From the NCBI GenBank assembly GCA_944392335.1, contig CALXWJ010000001.1, positions 62,001 through 126,000 of the forward strand: DNA of 64,000 nucleotides, in the 5' to 3' direction. The notes beneath the pieces were generated by a model. It ran no database searches and had not been told where the DNA came from. It saw only the letters and a list, made by a program, of their open reading frames with translations. Source of the DNA: an uncultured Clostridia bacterium (lineage in GTDB: Bacteria > Bacillota > Clostridia > UBA1381). Below are positions 55,201-63,497 of this stretch, piece after piece; the first letter of the stretch is position 1; the number at the start of each line of letters is the position of its first letter. The position numbers and the translations under genes are program-made.

Positions 55201-56038
55201 GAATCAATCTGTGGTTTTGGCTGTGGGTGAATATTCAAACGGTAATTTATCAAGAGTATTGACATCGGATAATATTGTTATACCCTATGGAGAATCCGCA
55301 AACGTAAGTGTAGCTTATACCATACCCGATAATTTTGAAAATATTGAGTTAAAGACGTTTGTGTGGGATTCATTAGATACAATGAGACCGATAATGCCGG
55401 CAAGCAACCCGAAAGAAATAACCGCGGTTTTTTTGGGGGGTTCAATAACTCAGGGTACAGGAGCGACAAGTGACGAAAAATGCTACGTGTCGCTTGTCGG
55501 AAACTATTTAAAACAAGCATATGGCGAGGAGCTTGTAACTATTGTAAATTCCGGTGTGGGAGGCAAAGGCTCTGATTACGGCAGCGAGCATTTCGCATCG
55601 GATGTTGCGGCATATTCGCCGGATATATTGTTTGTGGAATATGCGGTAAATGACAGGATACGCCAAGATACTGACGGAGTTAAAGCTACAATGGAGGAAA
55701 TCGTACAAAAATCCCTGGCCTTGCCCAAAACTCCAAACATTGTATTTATATATACCACAACCTATCAGCTTGATGCATGCACCGCACTGCATCAGGAGGT
55801 TGCTGATTATTATCAGATCGAGTCTGTAGATCTGCAGACTGCATTGGAAAACAAAGTAAATCAAGACATATTGGAAGATCCTTCCATTGAAAATACATGG
55901 AAAGCAAACGGTATGCCGTATTTGGGTGACGGAGTCCATCCTACCGATTTGGGATATCAGTTCTATGCGGATAAAATAATTGAGGCTTTGCAAAACGGCG
56001 CGCTAAAAGCTCCGCAAAGATTAAGTGAAAACTTCTGA
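52211..56038 (+). CDS. LamG/Ig repeat protein fused to a C-terminal SGNH hydrolase
   Basis: 1275 residues, GAAAGGA 9 bases before the start. Signal peptide 1-26. LamG-like and SbsA-type Ig domains alternate (LamG ~27-235, Ig ~238-345, LamG ~355-550, Ig ~555-660, Ig ~665-775, LamG ~778-950), each LamG having GWH..V.D and a YF.DD or VDD-type strand. The recurrent module (~955-1065, TFVWDSLDTMRPI) is followed directly by a complete SGNH domain: FLGGSITQG (Ser1078), GVGGKGSDYG, VEYAVND and DGVHPTDLGY (Asp1240, His1243). The SGNH domain is closest to that at 9515. It is a secreted esterase with its own binding modules; two terminators follow it. Confidence 0.88.
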   Translation: MKKVRKLLSILAAVSIILPAVPKAFAEDTQILYYEQSFDEETLPSDWSLGGTQDVQIENYVSVSDKVYHSGGRSLEVKDGPWEKEAYAVYSGEEALGAKVYAFWYYDPSAIQGSSVYAELTGLKEDGTPIDQRAMFGVKTGAYGGTYIGGDTYGTGVSRTKGWHFIVMDAASNAGRLTIYMDGKITNVNQRSLREMTTITGIRFMHKFNSATGEKFYFDDLKVYDNIDMVPLHMSNVVSDMKFESGVNVSGASDVVLSDGDIVIGFSQNMAVPTKDNFTLLKKSADSLSDADYTAANITLKDADSTHVTLSVDNIEADTVYRLEFNGLETEEAKNVEPDFISFTTYDDLNWDRTTPKGLIYTENFDENLDDWIVSNSEYAYLSDNRYHTGTKSLAINNMSESKVSYNAETEMGNYVYSFWFYDPKLNDGKTLVDLVGVDSEGSSVTQRSMFGIKYPAYGNYYIGANTNTTGVERTVGWHYVVMDASDAGKLTIYVDGKVTNINNYTSGQPAKVTGIEIFHAWDNHGVIVNVDDLRVYKNYENVPVYRTEMIDSITFDDMSNVENAEGVIKNNGNINIKFKKEMSQPTEENFVLLSRNSDSVTDADFIPVAFDLISSNSNTAVIAIDDLQADKEYRLVMNGMRAADETAMADDFIAFKTAYNVELEDSVVEKIAFSNGARIPSVGIPETFGDLIVHFAMDMNTQTLNKDTIILAKEDGTVIDYIANASATEYTINSSSIDLEPSTTYTLTVTQDAKTANDNFAKEDYTASFTTSSDLAHQEPIVNEGFEDGAVNWTLGSQMYLNTDSTYAHSGNNSLKAVNGKAEYSGSVHPNAVYELWLYDTGNVNDAMLLSLAGVDANGNNVSVQLGAKNGYGDNYFIMSDLSTGFTVGKRSAGWHRLMIDFTDPEKTKYYIDDEMVYERAEKMVAVKTISVENPWQWPTMYVDDVKIWNVIDYDVISRIEENKAFICDENYNRIVDYNMGDDVYIAVNVNNQQPQNQSVVLAVGEYSNGNLSRVLTSDNIVIPYGESANVSVAYTIPDNFENIELKTFVWDSLDTMRPIMPASNPKEITAVFLGGSITQGTGATSDEKCYVSLVGNYLKQAYGEELVTIVNSGVGGKGSDYGSEHFASDVAAYSPDILFVEYAVNDRIRQDTDGVKATMEEIVQKSLALPKTPNIVFIYTTTYQLDACTALHQEVADYYQIESVDLQTALENKVNQDILEDPSIENTWKANGMPYLGDGVHPTDLGYQFYADKIIEALQNGALKAPQRLSENF

Positions 56039-56051
56039 TTATGTTATTTTC

Positions 56052-56090
56052 GGAGCTGTCTTTTAAATATCAAGATAGCTCCTGATTTTT
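56052..56090 (+). terminator. Intrinsic terminator 1 inside cassette C
   Basis: GGAGCT.TCTT and AAGAT.AGCTCC arms (56052-56082) are followed by TGATTTTT, 14 bases after the SGNH-fusion stop. Confidence 0.7.
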
Positions 56091-56126
56091 AGCCGAATAG
56101 GATTTAATCGGCTGCCCGGTTTTTTG
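56091..56126 (+). terminator. Intrinsic terminator 2 inside cassette C
   Basis: AGCCGA (56091-56096) and TCGGCT (56108-56113) form a stem followed by GCCCGG and a six-T run. It is in tandem with the first. Confidence 0.6.
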
Positions 56127-56140
56127 ATACTGTATTTCTT

Positions 56141-56168
56141 TTGTCTCTATGCGATATCGGTGTATGAT
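56141..56168 (+). promoter_or_regulatory. Probable promoter of the last beta-helix gene of cassette C
   Basis: TTGTCT (56141-56146) and TATGAT (56163-56168) with a 16-base spacer lie after the tandem terminators and 57 bases before the start codon. Confidence 0.5.
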
Positions 56169-56224
56169 AATTGAAAAATATTATTTGTCTGCGAGCAGTT
56201 CAGAAATTGAAAGGATAAAAAATT

Positions 56225-59200
56225 ATGAAAAGAATACTCCCTGTTGTTATTTGTATTTGTATGATGTGTCCATATTTTATAAATGTTTCATATGCGGATA
56301 TTGTACCGGTCAATGACTTTTTATGCGGCAGCTTTGCCGTTATTGACTCAAGCAGTAACGCACTGGTTAAAAATTATCATAAACAGCTTTCAAAAAATGC
56401 AGTGATAGAGAACGGGAAGATGTTTATCAACGTGTCAGACCTTGAATTGTGGGGCGCCGACGTAAGTGTGGGAAAGAATGAAATTAGAATAATTTACAGG
56501 GAGTTTAGTGTAAACATAAATATATCCGAGGATTTTTATTGCGTAAACGGCGAAGTTGTTTCAAAAAATATTTTAAACCATAGCGATTTTCAAATGATAG
56601 ATTTAGAAGAAATATGTAAAGTATTAAATTTAAAATACTGCCTGTATGATGACGTAGCTATAATGTATGACGGTGTTGAAATAAACGACGATATCAAGCA
56701 ATCGGTGTACAATACCATGTCAGATCTGAAAAACCCCGGCACGATGCTTGAATTATATGTGTCCCCGGATGGAAATGATTCATCCTCCGGTTCCGAGACA
56801 AGACCTTTTAAAACAATTAACAGAGCAAAGGAATATGTGAAAAAAATTATTCAATCGGGTATGAGCGGAGATATATACATTTATATAGGTGACGGAATAT
56901 ATAATGAACGATTGGATTTTTCGGCATCTGACAGCGGCAGGGGACAGTACAGGGTTATATACAAGGGGATCGGTGACGGAGCCGTAATAACACAGGAAGA
57001 AAAAGTGACTTCATGGGAAAGTGTGGACGGACAAATATACAGAGCGTATATCGGAAAAAACAGAGAGATAAATTCGGTTTTGGAAAATGATGAGATGGGA
57101 ACAAAGGCGCGTTTTCCAAATGAGGATTATGCATATGCCACCGGTGAGGGAAAAATTACAAAATCGGGATTCTCATATGATTGTGAATTGCCGGACATAA
57201 CCGATATTTCAAAGCTTGAAGCATATGTATGGAGCGGAGGACCGAATGCCTGGGCAGCGGATACAATACCTGTGACCGCTATTGATACCGAAAATAAATA
57301 CATAGCAATGGCATCGGATGCGGCATATGATATGACAAAAACATCAAGGTTTTATCTGCAGGGTGCATTGGAATTTTTGGATTTGCCCGGAGAATTTTTC
57401 TATGACGGGGAATATCTTTACTATTGTCCGAAAAATTTGCCGATAGAAAATACCGATATTTCCATTGCCGGTGAAAGCGCATTAATAAACTTTGAAGGTG
57501 TAAGCAGGGAAAATCCCGTATGTAATATTACTGTTTCAAATATGCAGATAAAGAATACCGACCGGGATGCCGACGCCGTTACGATTCAAAATGCGCGAAA
57601 TATTGAGATCACGGAATGCAGAATAAAGAATATAGGCGGAAACGGCGTCAGTATGAGCGACTATGCTTTGGCAAACAGAATTGAAGGCTGTGAAATAACG
57701 AATATCGGCAAAAACGGTATTGTGCTTTCAAATAATTCAAGCGGGAATGAAACTTTTTCCATGAACGGGAAATACAACGAAATATTGAATACACATATTA
57801 ACGGCGTGGGAAAAACGGACGGGGACAGCTCCGGCGTAAGCATTGCCACAGGATATAACATGTTAAAAAATTGTGTGATCCAAGACGGAAAAAGAATGGG
57901 CGTCAGTATTTGTTCAACACGCCCGGGAGTTTTAGTGGGTCAAACTGTTGAAGGAGTTTTAATTACCCGTGAAAACGCGAGACTTGCCACCCATTCACAA
58001 AACAATACCGTAATGTTTTGCGAAATATTTGATTTTATGAGAGATTCGCAGGACGGCGGCGCTGTTTATTCATGGGGCGGAGACTATGACAATGTTATCT
58101 GCTATAATCACATTCATGACGTATGTTCGCCGTTTTCCTTCTCATTCGGTTTGTATTTGGATGACGGTGCGGACGGTTTTACCGTGAAAAACAATATAAT
58201 AGAAAATTTAGGGACATATAAAGAGGGAACGGTCTATGCGGCAATCTTTACTAAGGGGAGTTACAATAAAGTATACAACAATATTACTGCAAACAATGAA
58301 AACGCGCTCTATGCCTATATGACTCAGACCATGGTCATGGAGCCGTGCGATTATCTTGAATATTCAAATAATATTATGTATAATTCGGGCGGGGGCGCTT
58401 ATCTGCATAAGAGTTATGATATCAACAGAATGCGGGATGCACAGAATAATATTTATTATTCGGACAATAAAAATTACTCAATAACGGGAATAGACGGAAT
58501 AACCGATTTGTACGAGTGGAAGGAATATCTGGATAATAAATATGACAGCTTTTCATTAATCCATGAAGATCCCGGATTTTACGATACCGGTGATTACAGG
58601 TTAAAATATGACTCACCTGCGGGAAAGCTCGGGATTTCAGATATTGACATGGGTAAGATAGGGCTTTTGGAAGAATATCCGTTTTCCGGAGAATTTTCCG
58701 ATGGCAAGTTATTTATAGATACATCGGATGAAAGAATAAGCGGTTCGACAATCGATTTGTCAATAGGCGATGAAATAAAATGTGATATTTTTATGAGGAG
58801 TGATGCGGGTCATATAAAAACAGTTGAAAACGCCTTGATCGAAATATCCGATAATTCCGTTGCAAGATATGAAAACGGTAAAATAATTGCCGTAAACAAA
58901 GGTAAGACCGAGGTGCGAATAACATCGGCAAACAGCCATACAGCGTATGATATTTTGGTTGGCGACACAATACAGGAAATATTGATCGAGGCTGACAGTA
59001 TATTATATGAAGATCATTATTCAAGATACAATATTTATGCTGTTACCGAATTTGGAAGGTATACAAAATGCGGCGGCAAAATTGTTATAGATACATTGGA
59101 TAAAAATATAGCTTCCGTTGCAAAAAACGGTGAGATAATTGCAAATGCACAGGGAAAGACAAGTATTATTGCAACCTATGGCAGCGGAAATAAAACCATC

Positions 59201-61342
59201 AGTTCGGAGCATGAAATTGAGGTGGTGGGCAATGTTATATTTGAAGAAAGCTTTGATGATGAAAATATGTGGATATCGGATGATTCAAGGTATGCAAAGC
59301 TTGATGAGAGCATTTTTCATGACGGGACAAAAAGCGCGGCAATAACCGGATCGACCGGTACGTTAACATATAACGGTGATACCGGTATTCTTTCAAATAA
59401 TGCATACGAGTTTTGGTTTTATGATGATATGAACGACGGGACGGCCTTGATGGAATTGTCGGGACTGAATTCTTCGGGCGGTCTTGAGAGTATTGTGTTC
59501 GGGGTGAAGATAAATGCATATAATAAGTATTATGTTGCAAATCAAACACAGTCAACAAATGTTTTGAGAAGCGAGGGCTGGCATCATGTGGTTTTGGATA
59601 TGACGGTCGATTATAAAATAACGGTATACATAGACTCAAAAGAAACCGATATAAAAAATTATACACACAGATTAAAAGATATTACCGGGTTAAGAATAAT
59701 AAATTTATGGTATGCCGGAGGGACTTTATGGAAGTATAATTTTGATTCGTTAAAGGTATATAAAAGTATTAGTGACGTCCCAAAATACAGGGATGATTAT
59801 TTAAAGGTGTTTTTTGATGACCGGACTGCGGATAATGCACAGGATATCGGAATAGATAACGGGGCGATACGGATTGAATATACACATGATATGAAAGAAG
59901 GGAGTTATTTTGAATTGTTTGAAAGGCCCATTGAAAGCCATGACGACTCGGATTATGTAAAAACCGAATGTCTTTTTTGGACCGACGATCCGAAAAATAT
60001 TACAATATCTCCGCAAAAACTGAACAGCAACTCATCCTACAGGTTATATATGAAAAATCAGCAAACTATTGACAGCGTCAAGATTGCGGATGATTTTATT
60101 GAATTTTCCACGGGAGAGATCGAGCAGAATATTTATGATCCGATAAAAAGCATTGTGTTTGACAACGGAGCGGTTTTGCCCGTAAATGGGGCGGCGGAAT
60201 ATTTCGGAAACATTACCGTTAATTTTTCTTTGGATATGGATACCGATTCTCTTGCAGAAAATATTTTTATTGTAAGCGATGAAAATAAAAAAATTGATTG
60301 CAGCATTGATGTATATCAAGACAAAGCAATAATAATACTTGACACGGAAAAAATCGAGCAGAATAAAAAGTATTATGTAGTTATAGGTAAAAATGCAAAG
60401 ACGATCGGACAAAATTATATTGCTGAGGATCATATCACTTATTTTAATACAAGCGAAGATTTGAAAATTCAACAGAAGCAATTTTATGACAGCTTTGAAA
60501 ACGGACTCAAAAATTGGCTGGGAGACGCAGCTGTCAGAAATGACATGTCACATTCGGGAGAATATTGTGTCGGGATGGAAAAAAATACCCTTGAATTTGC
60601 CGGTAATATCCCGCCAAACGGAGTGTATGAATATTGGATGTATGATACAAATATTTCTTCCGATTCATGTCTTATAATGGAGATACGGGGACAGGACGAA
60701 AACGGAAATGACAGCAATATCCGTTTCGGGCAAAAAAATGGCTACAGCGAATATATTATTTCAAACGGGGACAATAATTTGATAATGACCGGAGTTGAAA
60801 GAAGCACAGGCTGGCACAGATTTACGGTTGATTTTACAGATCATCAAAGCACAGAATATTATATTGACGGTGAAGCTGTGGCTGTGAGAAATGAGCCTGT
60901 GAAATACGCGGAAAAAATTATTATTGGAAATTATTGGAATTATGGAGAATACGGAATGTGTCTGGATGATGTAAGCATATGGAATGATATGGATGCGGAT
61001 GTTTTTGAACGATTTGCTGTCGATGACTTGACGGTTGTAAATATGTCAGCCGATATTCCGCAATTTGGTGCGGGAGACAGAGTCAGGATAAGTATGGATA
61101 TAAATAATATTACAAAGGAGGATATAAACGGAATATTGATATTTGCTGCATTTGACGATAATAAACTATATGAAATTGCTGAGCTGAAAAATTTCTTTGC
61201 ATATCGAAACTCAAGCATAGATTTACAAACAGATCACATATTGCCGGATAATTTTGAAAGCTTGGAATATAAGCTGTATGTTTTTGACAGCCTTGAAGGT
61301 ATGAGGCCATTATATAAAACACAAACAATAGAATTTAATTGA
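56225..61342 (+). CDS. Very large secreted beta-helix / LamG / Ig protein
   Basis: 1705 residues, the largest here; GAAAGGA before ATG 56225. Signal peptide 1-24. A diverged copper-amine-oxidase-N-like domain (~25-165), a beta-helix (~175-830) opening LYVSPDGNDSSSGS with LPGEFFYDGEYLYYCP (~380) and SQDGGAVYSWGGDYDN (~612), a BIG2-like stretch (~835-1000), LamG (~1003-1190), two SbsA-type Ig domains (~1190-1410), LamG (~1415-1590) and the recurrent module (~1590-1705; LYVFDSLEGMRPL). It combines the beta-helix of its sister at 46613 with the LamG/Ig set of the 52211 protein, minus SGNH. GH141-like activity is inferred. It probably has its own promoter and terminator. Confidence 0.82.
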   Translation: MKRILPVVICICMMCPYFINVSYADIVPVNDFLCGSFAVIDSSSNALVKNYHKQLSKNAVIENGKMFINVSDLELWGADVSVGKNEIRIIYREFSVNINISEDFYCVNGEVVSKNILNHSDFQMIDLEEICKVLNLKYCLYDDVAIMYDGVEINDDIKQSVYNTMSDLKNPGTMLELYVSPDGNDSSSGSETRPFKTINRAKEYVKKIIQSGMSGDIYIYIGDGIYNERLDFSASDSGRGQYRVIYKGIGDGAVITQEEKVTSWESVDGQIYRAYIGKNREINSVLENDEMGTKARFPNEDYAYATGEGKITKSGFSYDCELPDITDISKLEAYVWSGGPNAWAADTIPVTAIDTENKYIAMASDAAYDMTKTSRFYLQGALEFLDLPGEFFYDGEYLYYCPKNLPIENTDISIAGESALINFEGVSRENPVCNITVSNMQIKNTDRDADAVTIQNARNIEITECRIKNIGGNGVSMSDYALANRIEGCEITNIGKNGIVLSNNSSGNETFSMNGKYNEILNTHINGVGKTDGDSSGVSIATGYNMLKNCVIQDGKRMGVSICSTRPGVLVGQTVEGVLITRENARLATHSQNNTVMFCEIFDFMRDSQDGGAVYSWGGDYDNVICYNHIHDVCSPFSFSFGLYLDDGADGFTVKNNIIENLGTYKEGTVYAAIFTKGSYNKVYNNITANNENALYAYMTQTMVMEPCDYLEYSNNIMYNSGGGAYLHKSYDINRMRDAQNNIYYSDNKNYSITGIDGITDLYEWKEYLDNKYDSFSLIHEDPGFYDTGDYRLKYDSPAGKLGISDIDMGKIGLLEEYPFSGEFSDGKLFIDTSDERISGSTIDLSIGDEIKCDIFMRSDAGHIKTVENALIEISDNSVARYENGKIIAVNKGKTEVRITSANSHTAYDILVGDTIQEILIEADSILYEDHYSRYNIYAVTEFGRYTKCGGKIVIDTLDKNIASVAKNGEIIANAQGKTSIIATYGSGNKTISSEHEIEVVGNVIFEESFDDENMWISDDSRYAKLDESIFHDGTKSAAITGSTGTLTYNGDTGILSNNAYEFWFYDDMNDGTALMELSGLNSSGGLESIVFGVKINAYNKYYVANQTQSTNVLRSEGWHHVVLDMTVDYKITVYIDSKETDIKNYTHRLKDITGLRIINLWYAGGTLWKYNFDSLKVYKSISDVPKYRDDYLKVFFDDRTADNAQDIGIDNGAIRIEYTHDMKEGSYFELFERPIESHDDSDYVKTECLFWTDDPKNITISPQKLNSNSSYRLYMKNQQTIDSVKIADDFIEFSTGEIEQNIYDPIKSIVFDNGAVLPVNGAAEYFGNITVNFSLDMDTDSLAENIFIVSDENKKIDCSIDVYQDKAIIILDTEKIEQNKKYYVVIGKNAKTIGQNYIAEDHITYFNTSEDLKIQQKQFYDSFENGLKNWLGDAAVRNDMSHSGEYCVGMEKNTLEFAGNIPPNGVYEYWMYDTNISSDSCLIMEIRGQDENGNDSNIRFGQKNGYSEYIISNGDNNLIMTGVERSTGWHRFTVDFTDHQSTEYYIDGEAVAVRNEPVKYAEKIIIGNYWNYGEYGMCLDDVSIWNDMDADVFERFAVDDLTVVNMSADIPQFGAGDRVRISMDINNITKEDINGILIFAAFDDNKLYEIAELKNFFAYRNSSIDLQTDHILPDNFESLEYKLYVFDSLEGMRPLYKTQTIEFN

Positions 61343-61354
61343 ATAAGCATTAAG

Positions 61355-61392
61355 GGCTTGTCCTCATCGAATAATGGGACAAGCCTTTATTT
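61355..61392 (+). terminator. Strong intrinsic terminator ending cassette C
   Basis: GGCTTGTCC (61355-61363) and GGACAAGCC (61377-61385) form a perfect 9-pair stem followed by TTTATTT, 12 bases after the last stop codon. Confidence 0.85.
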
Positions 61393-61518
61393 GAAAAATA
61401 GTTTATTACCGAAACGATTTAGTGTATAGGTCTATCTATGACAAAAAATGATTAATAAAATTTTACAGCACGTCATTTAAAAATATACAGCATTAATTAA
61501 ATTTTGCATTTATTTGAA

Positions 61519-61547
61519 TTGACATAAGAATAATGACATGATATAAT
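61519..61547 (+). promoter_or_regulatory. Consensus sigma-A promoter
   Basis: TTGACA (61519-61524) and TATAAT (61542-61547) are both perfect, with a 17-base spacer. Transcription should start near 61554, giving a leader of about 117 bases before the isomerase-like gene. A strong constitutive promoter is expected. Confidence 0.85.
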
Positions 61548-61670
61548 GATGCTGTAATGAATAAACGGGAATATAATGAAAAAAGTGTCTTATAAATCAG
61601 AGGTGATAACGAAAATTACCGATCACACATGATTTAGCAAGACAAAATGATAAAAACGGAGGAATTTATA

Positions 61671-62399
61671 ATGAATTACGGTATTCAGCTTTACAGCTTA
61701 AGGGATATTTCAGAAAAAAATTTTGAAGAAACATTTAAGGTGTCAGCGGAGCTGGGATTTGAATTTGCTGAAACTGCGGGATTTTTCGGGCACAGTGCAG
61801 AACAGGTAAAGGAATGGCTTGATAAATATAATTTGAGAATTTCAGGAACTCATACATCTTTGGACGAACTGGATAATGATTTTGAAGGCGTCGTGAAATA
61901 TCATAAAATTATCGGCAATAAGAAAATAATTGTACCATGGGCGCCGATGTCTAATAATGAAGCTCTTGAGCAAACGGCAAAAAGAATCAACAAGTATCAG
62001 CCGATGCTTTCGGAGCATGGAATTGAAATGGGATATCATAATCATTTTAAAGAATTTGTGCTTAATGATGATGCGGTCTGCCCGATAGCATACTTATCGG
62101 AGAAAACAAATATAAAATTTGAAATCGATACATATTGGGCGTTTGTTGCAAATCATGACCCGATCGCGGTTATGGAGGAATACAGAGAAAGACTTATCGG
62201 CTGCATCCACCTTAAAGACGGACGCAGATATCCGCATTTTAAGGGATGCTCACTGGGAGAAGGCTCTGCCCCCGTAAGAGACGTTATTGCCAAGGCTAAG
62301 GATATGAAGCTTGAAATGATCGTTGAGAGCGAGGATCTTGACCCTACAGGTAAAGACGAGGTTGCCCGCTGCGCAGATTTCTTGAAGGTGAACGGATAA
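61671..62399 (+). CDS. Sugar phosphate isomerase/epimerase-like TIM barrel protein
   Basis: 243-residue scale protein from ATG 61671, behind ACGGAGGAA; the frame also holds an upstream ATG at 61647 without a site. No signal peptide. It belongs to the xylose-isomerase-like/AP endonuclease 2 superfamily: YGIQLYSLRD at the start, MGYHNHFKEF, FEIDTYWAFVA, GCIHLKDGR, GEGSAPV and VESED supply the Glu, His and Asp metal ligands usual in this fold. Members interconvert keto- and aldo-sugars or inositol derivatives; the exact substrate is not deducible. It has its own strong promoter, so it is not simply part of cassette C. A role in metabolism of the released sugars is inferred from position. Confidence 0.85.
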   Translation: MNYGIQLYSLRDISEKNFEETFKVSAELGFEFAETAGFFGHSAEQVKEWLDKYNLRISGTHTSLDELDNDFEGVVKYHKIIGNKKIIVPWAPMSNNEALEQTAKRINKYQPMLSEHGIEMGYHNHFKEFVLNDDAVCPIAYLSEKTNIKFEIDTYWAFVANHDPIAVMEEYRERLIGCIHLKDGRRYPHFKGCSLGEGSAPVRDVIAKAKDMKLEMIVESEDLDPTGKDEVARCADFLKVNG

Positions 62400-62531
62400 T
62401 AAACAATAATTATTCGTTCTCATTAAGAATTACAGCAATGATGTATGTACATATTTGGTATATTCATTGTGTTTATAGCATAACCATGTACACAACCGGT
62501 AAATATTTTTACATTATCAATCATCATATTT

Positions 62532-62564
62532 ATATAACTGCGGACATCTTGTCCGCAGTTATAT
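62532..62564. terminator. 15-bp perfect hairpin (repeat family 1 end, copy D)
   Basis: Arms of 15 pairs (core ATAACTGCGGACA / TGTCCGCAGTTAT) surround a TCT loop, 133 bases after the isomerase-like stop. The left arm equals the left end of the hairpin repeats at 17393 and 38700. T/A-rich flanks suit termination of both convergent genes. The remaining gap (62400-62686) shows no gene. Confidence 0.6.
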
Positions 62565-62686
62565 TATACTACCGTTACCATATTAATACTTATAAAATAT
62601 CATATTCTATAATTTGCTGCAATACTTCATAATTTTGTTGATAAATCTTTATTTGAGCTTTGTTATTAAGTTCATAGTTAAGTAAA

Positions 62687-63497
62687 CTAATTCAAGATCG
62701 ATTTTACAAACATGGATGGAGAAACGCCAATATGTTTTTTAAAAATATTACTGAAATACTGAGTTGTTTCAAAACCGCACATATGACTTATTTCGGTAAT
62801 AGAGTACTCCTTAGAGAACAATAGTTTTTTCGCGTATTCGCATCTTAGTTGGTTAATGTAATATACAATATTTATATCTGTAAAGTATTTAAATTCACGC
62901 GATAGATATGATTTATTTAAATGTAGTTGATTACATATATCGTCAAGTGATATTTTTTCGGTATAGTGAGATGTAATATAACCAAGGGCAAATGATATGT
63001 TTTCTTTCCTTTTATTATTGTTTGGCTTTATATCTAATGTATATAAAGCAAAGTTCCTTGTAAGAAACGAACATAACTGAAGTGTCAAACCTGCAATATA
63101 TGACTGATAATTGGTTTGTTTTGCGTGGAATTCTTCAACTATTTCCAATAAAATTTTTTCTGTTATATCAGATGTTATTTTTTTTCAAAGTGATAATTGT
63201 CAAAACAAAGATTGTTAGAGCGGCAAAACATAGTGTCTATAATAAATACTTTATACTCTATATAACTGTTTGTCAATACAGTGTGTGAATAATATGGATT
63301 TATAATAATTATATCCTTTTTTTCAACGATAGTGTTTCAGAACCGTAGATAATTGCTCCCTCGCCATTTATGATGTATATAATCTCAATATCTTCATGCC
63401 AATTTAAATCGTCATGCGGCCTGATTGAAAATTGCATTTCAAGTAAATATATAGGCACTTTATTAAAAACTTTTTTTTCAAAATTCAGCTTACTCAT
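62687..63497 (-). pseudogene. AraC family regulator with two frameshifts in poly-A tracts
   Basis: An AraC protein is spread over three frames. From 63497 the cupin half reads LNWHEDIEIIYIINGEGAII to SLKK, where an A7 tract (about 63316-63322) breaks the frame. One extra A restores DIIIINPYYSHTVLTNSYIE and on to NYHFEKK, where an A8 tract (about 63178-63185) breaks it again; one more A restores ITSDITEKILLEIVEEFHAK. The rest (62687-63148) is an intact double helix-turn-helix: KISLDDICNQLHLNKSYLSR and GFETTQYFSNIFKKHIGVSP. Repaired length is about 270 residues, normal for the family. No ribosome site is obvious at the start. It is either a recent pseudogene or the result of homopolymer read errors. 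Confidence 0.8.

Noticed and set aside
940-61342. Cellulosome (cohesin/dockerin) or sortase (LPXTG) organisation
   Set aside because: No dockerin calcium-loop pairs, cohesin domains or LPXTG-plus-membrane-tail C-termini are seen; anchoring is by SLH repeats only.
62438-62632. Small plus-strand open frame of 64 codons after the isomerase-like gene
   Set aside because: Tyr/Ile-rich low-complexity translation that runs through a 15-bp palindrome; no ribosome site.
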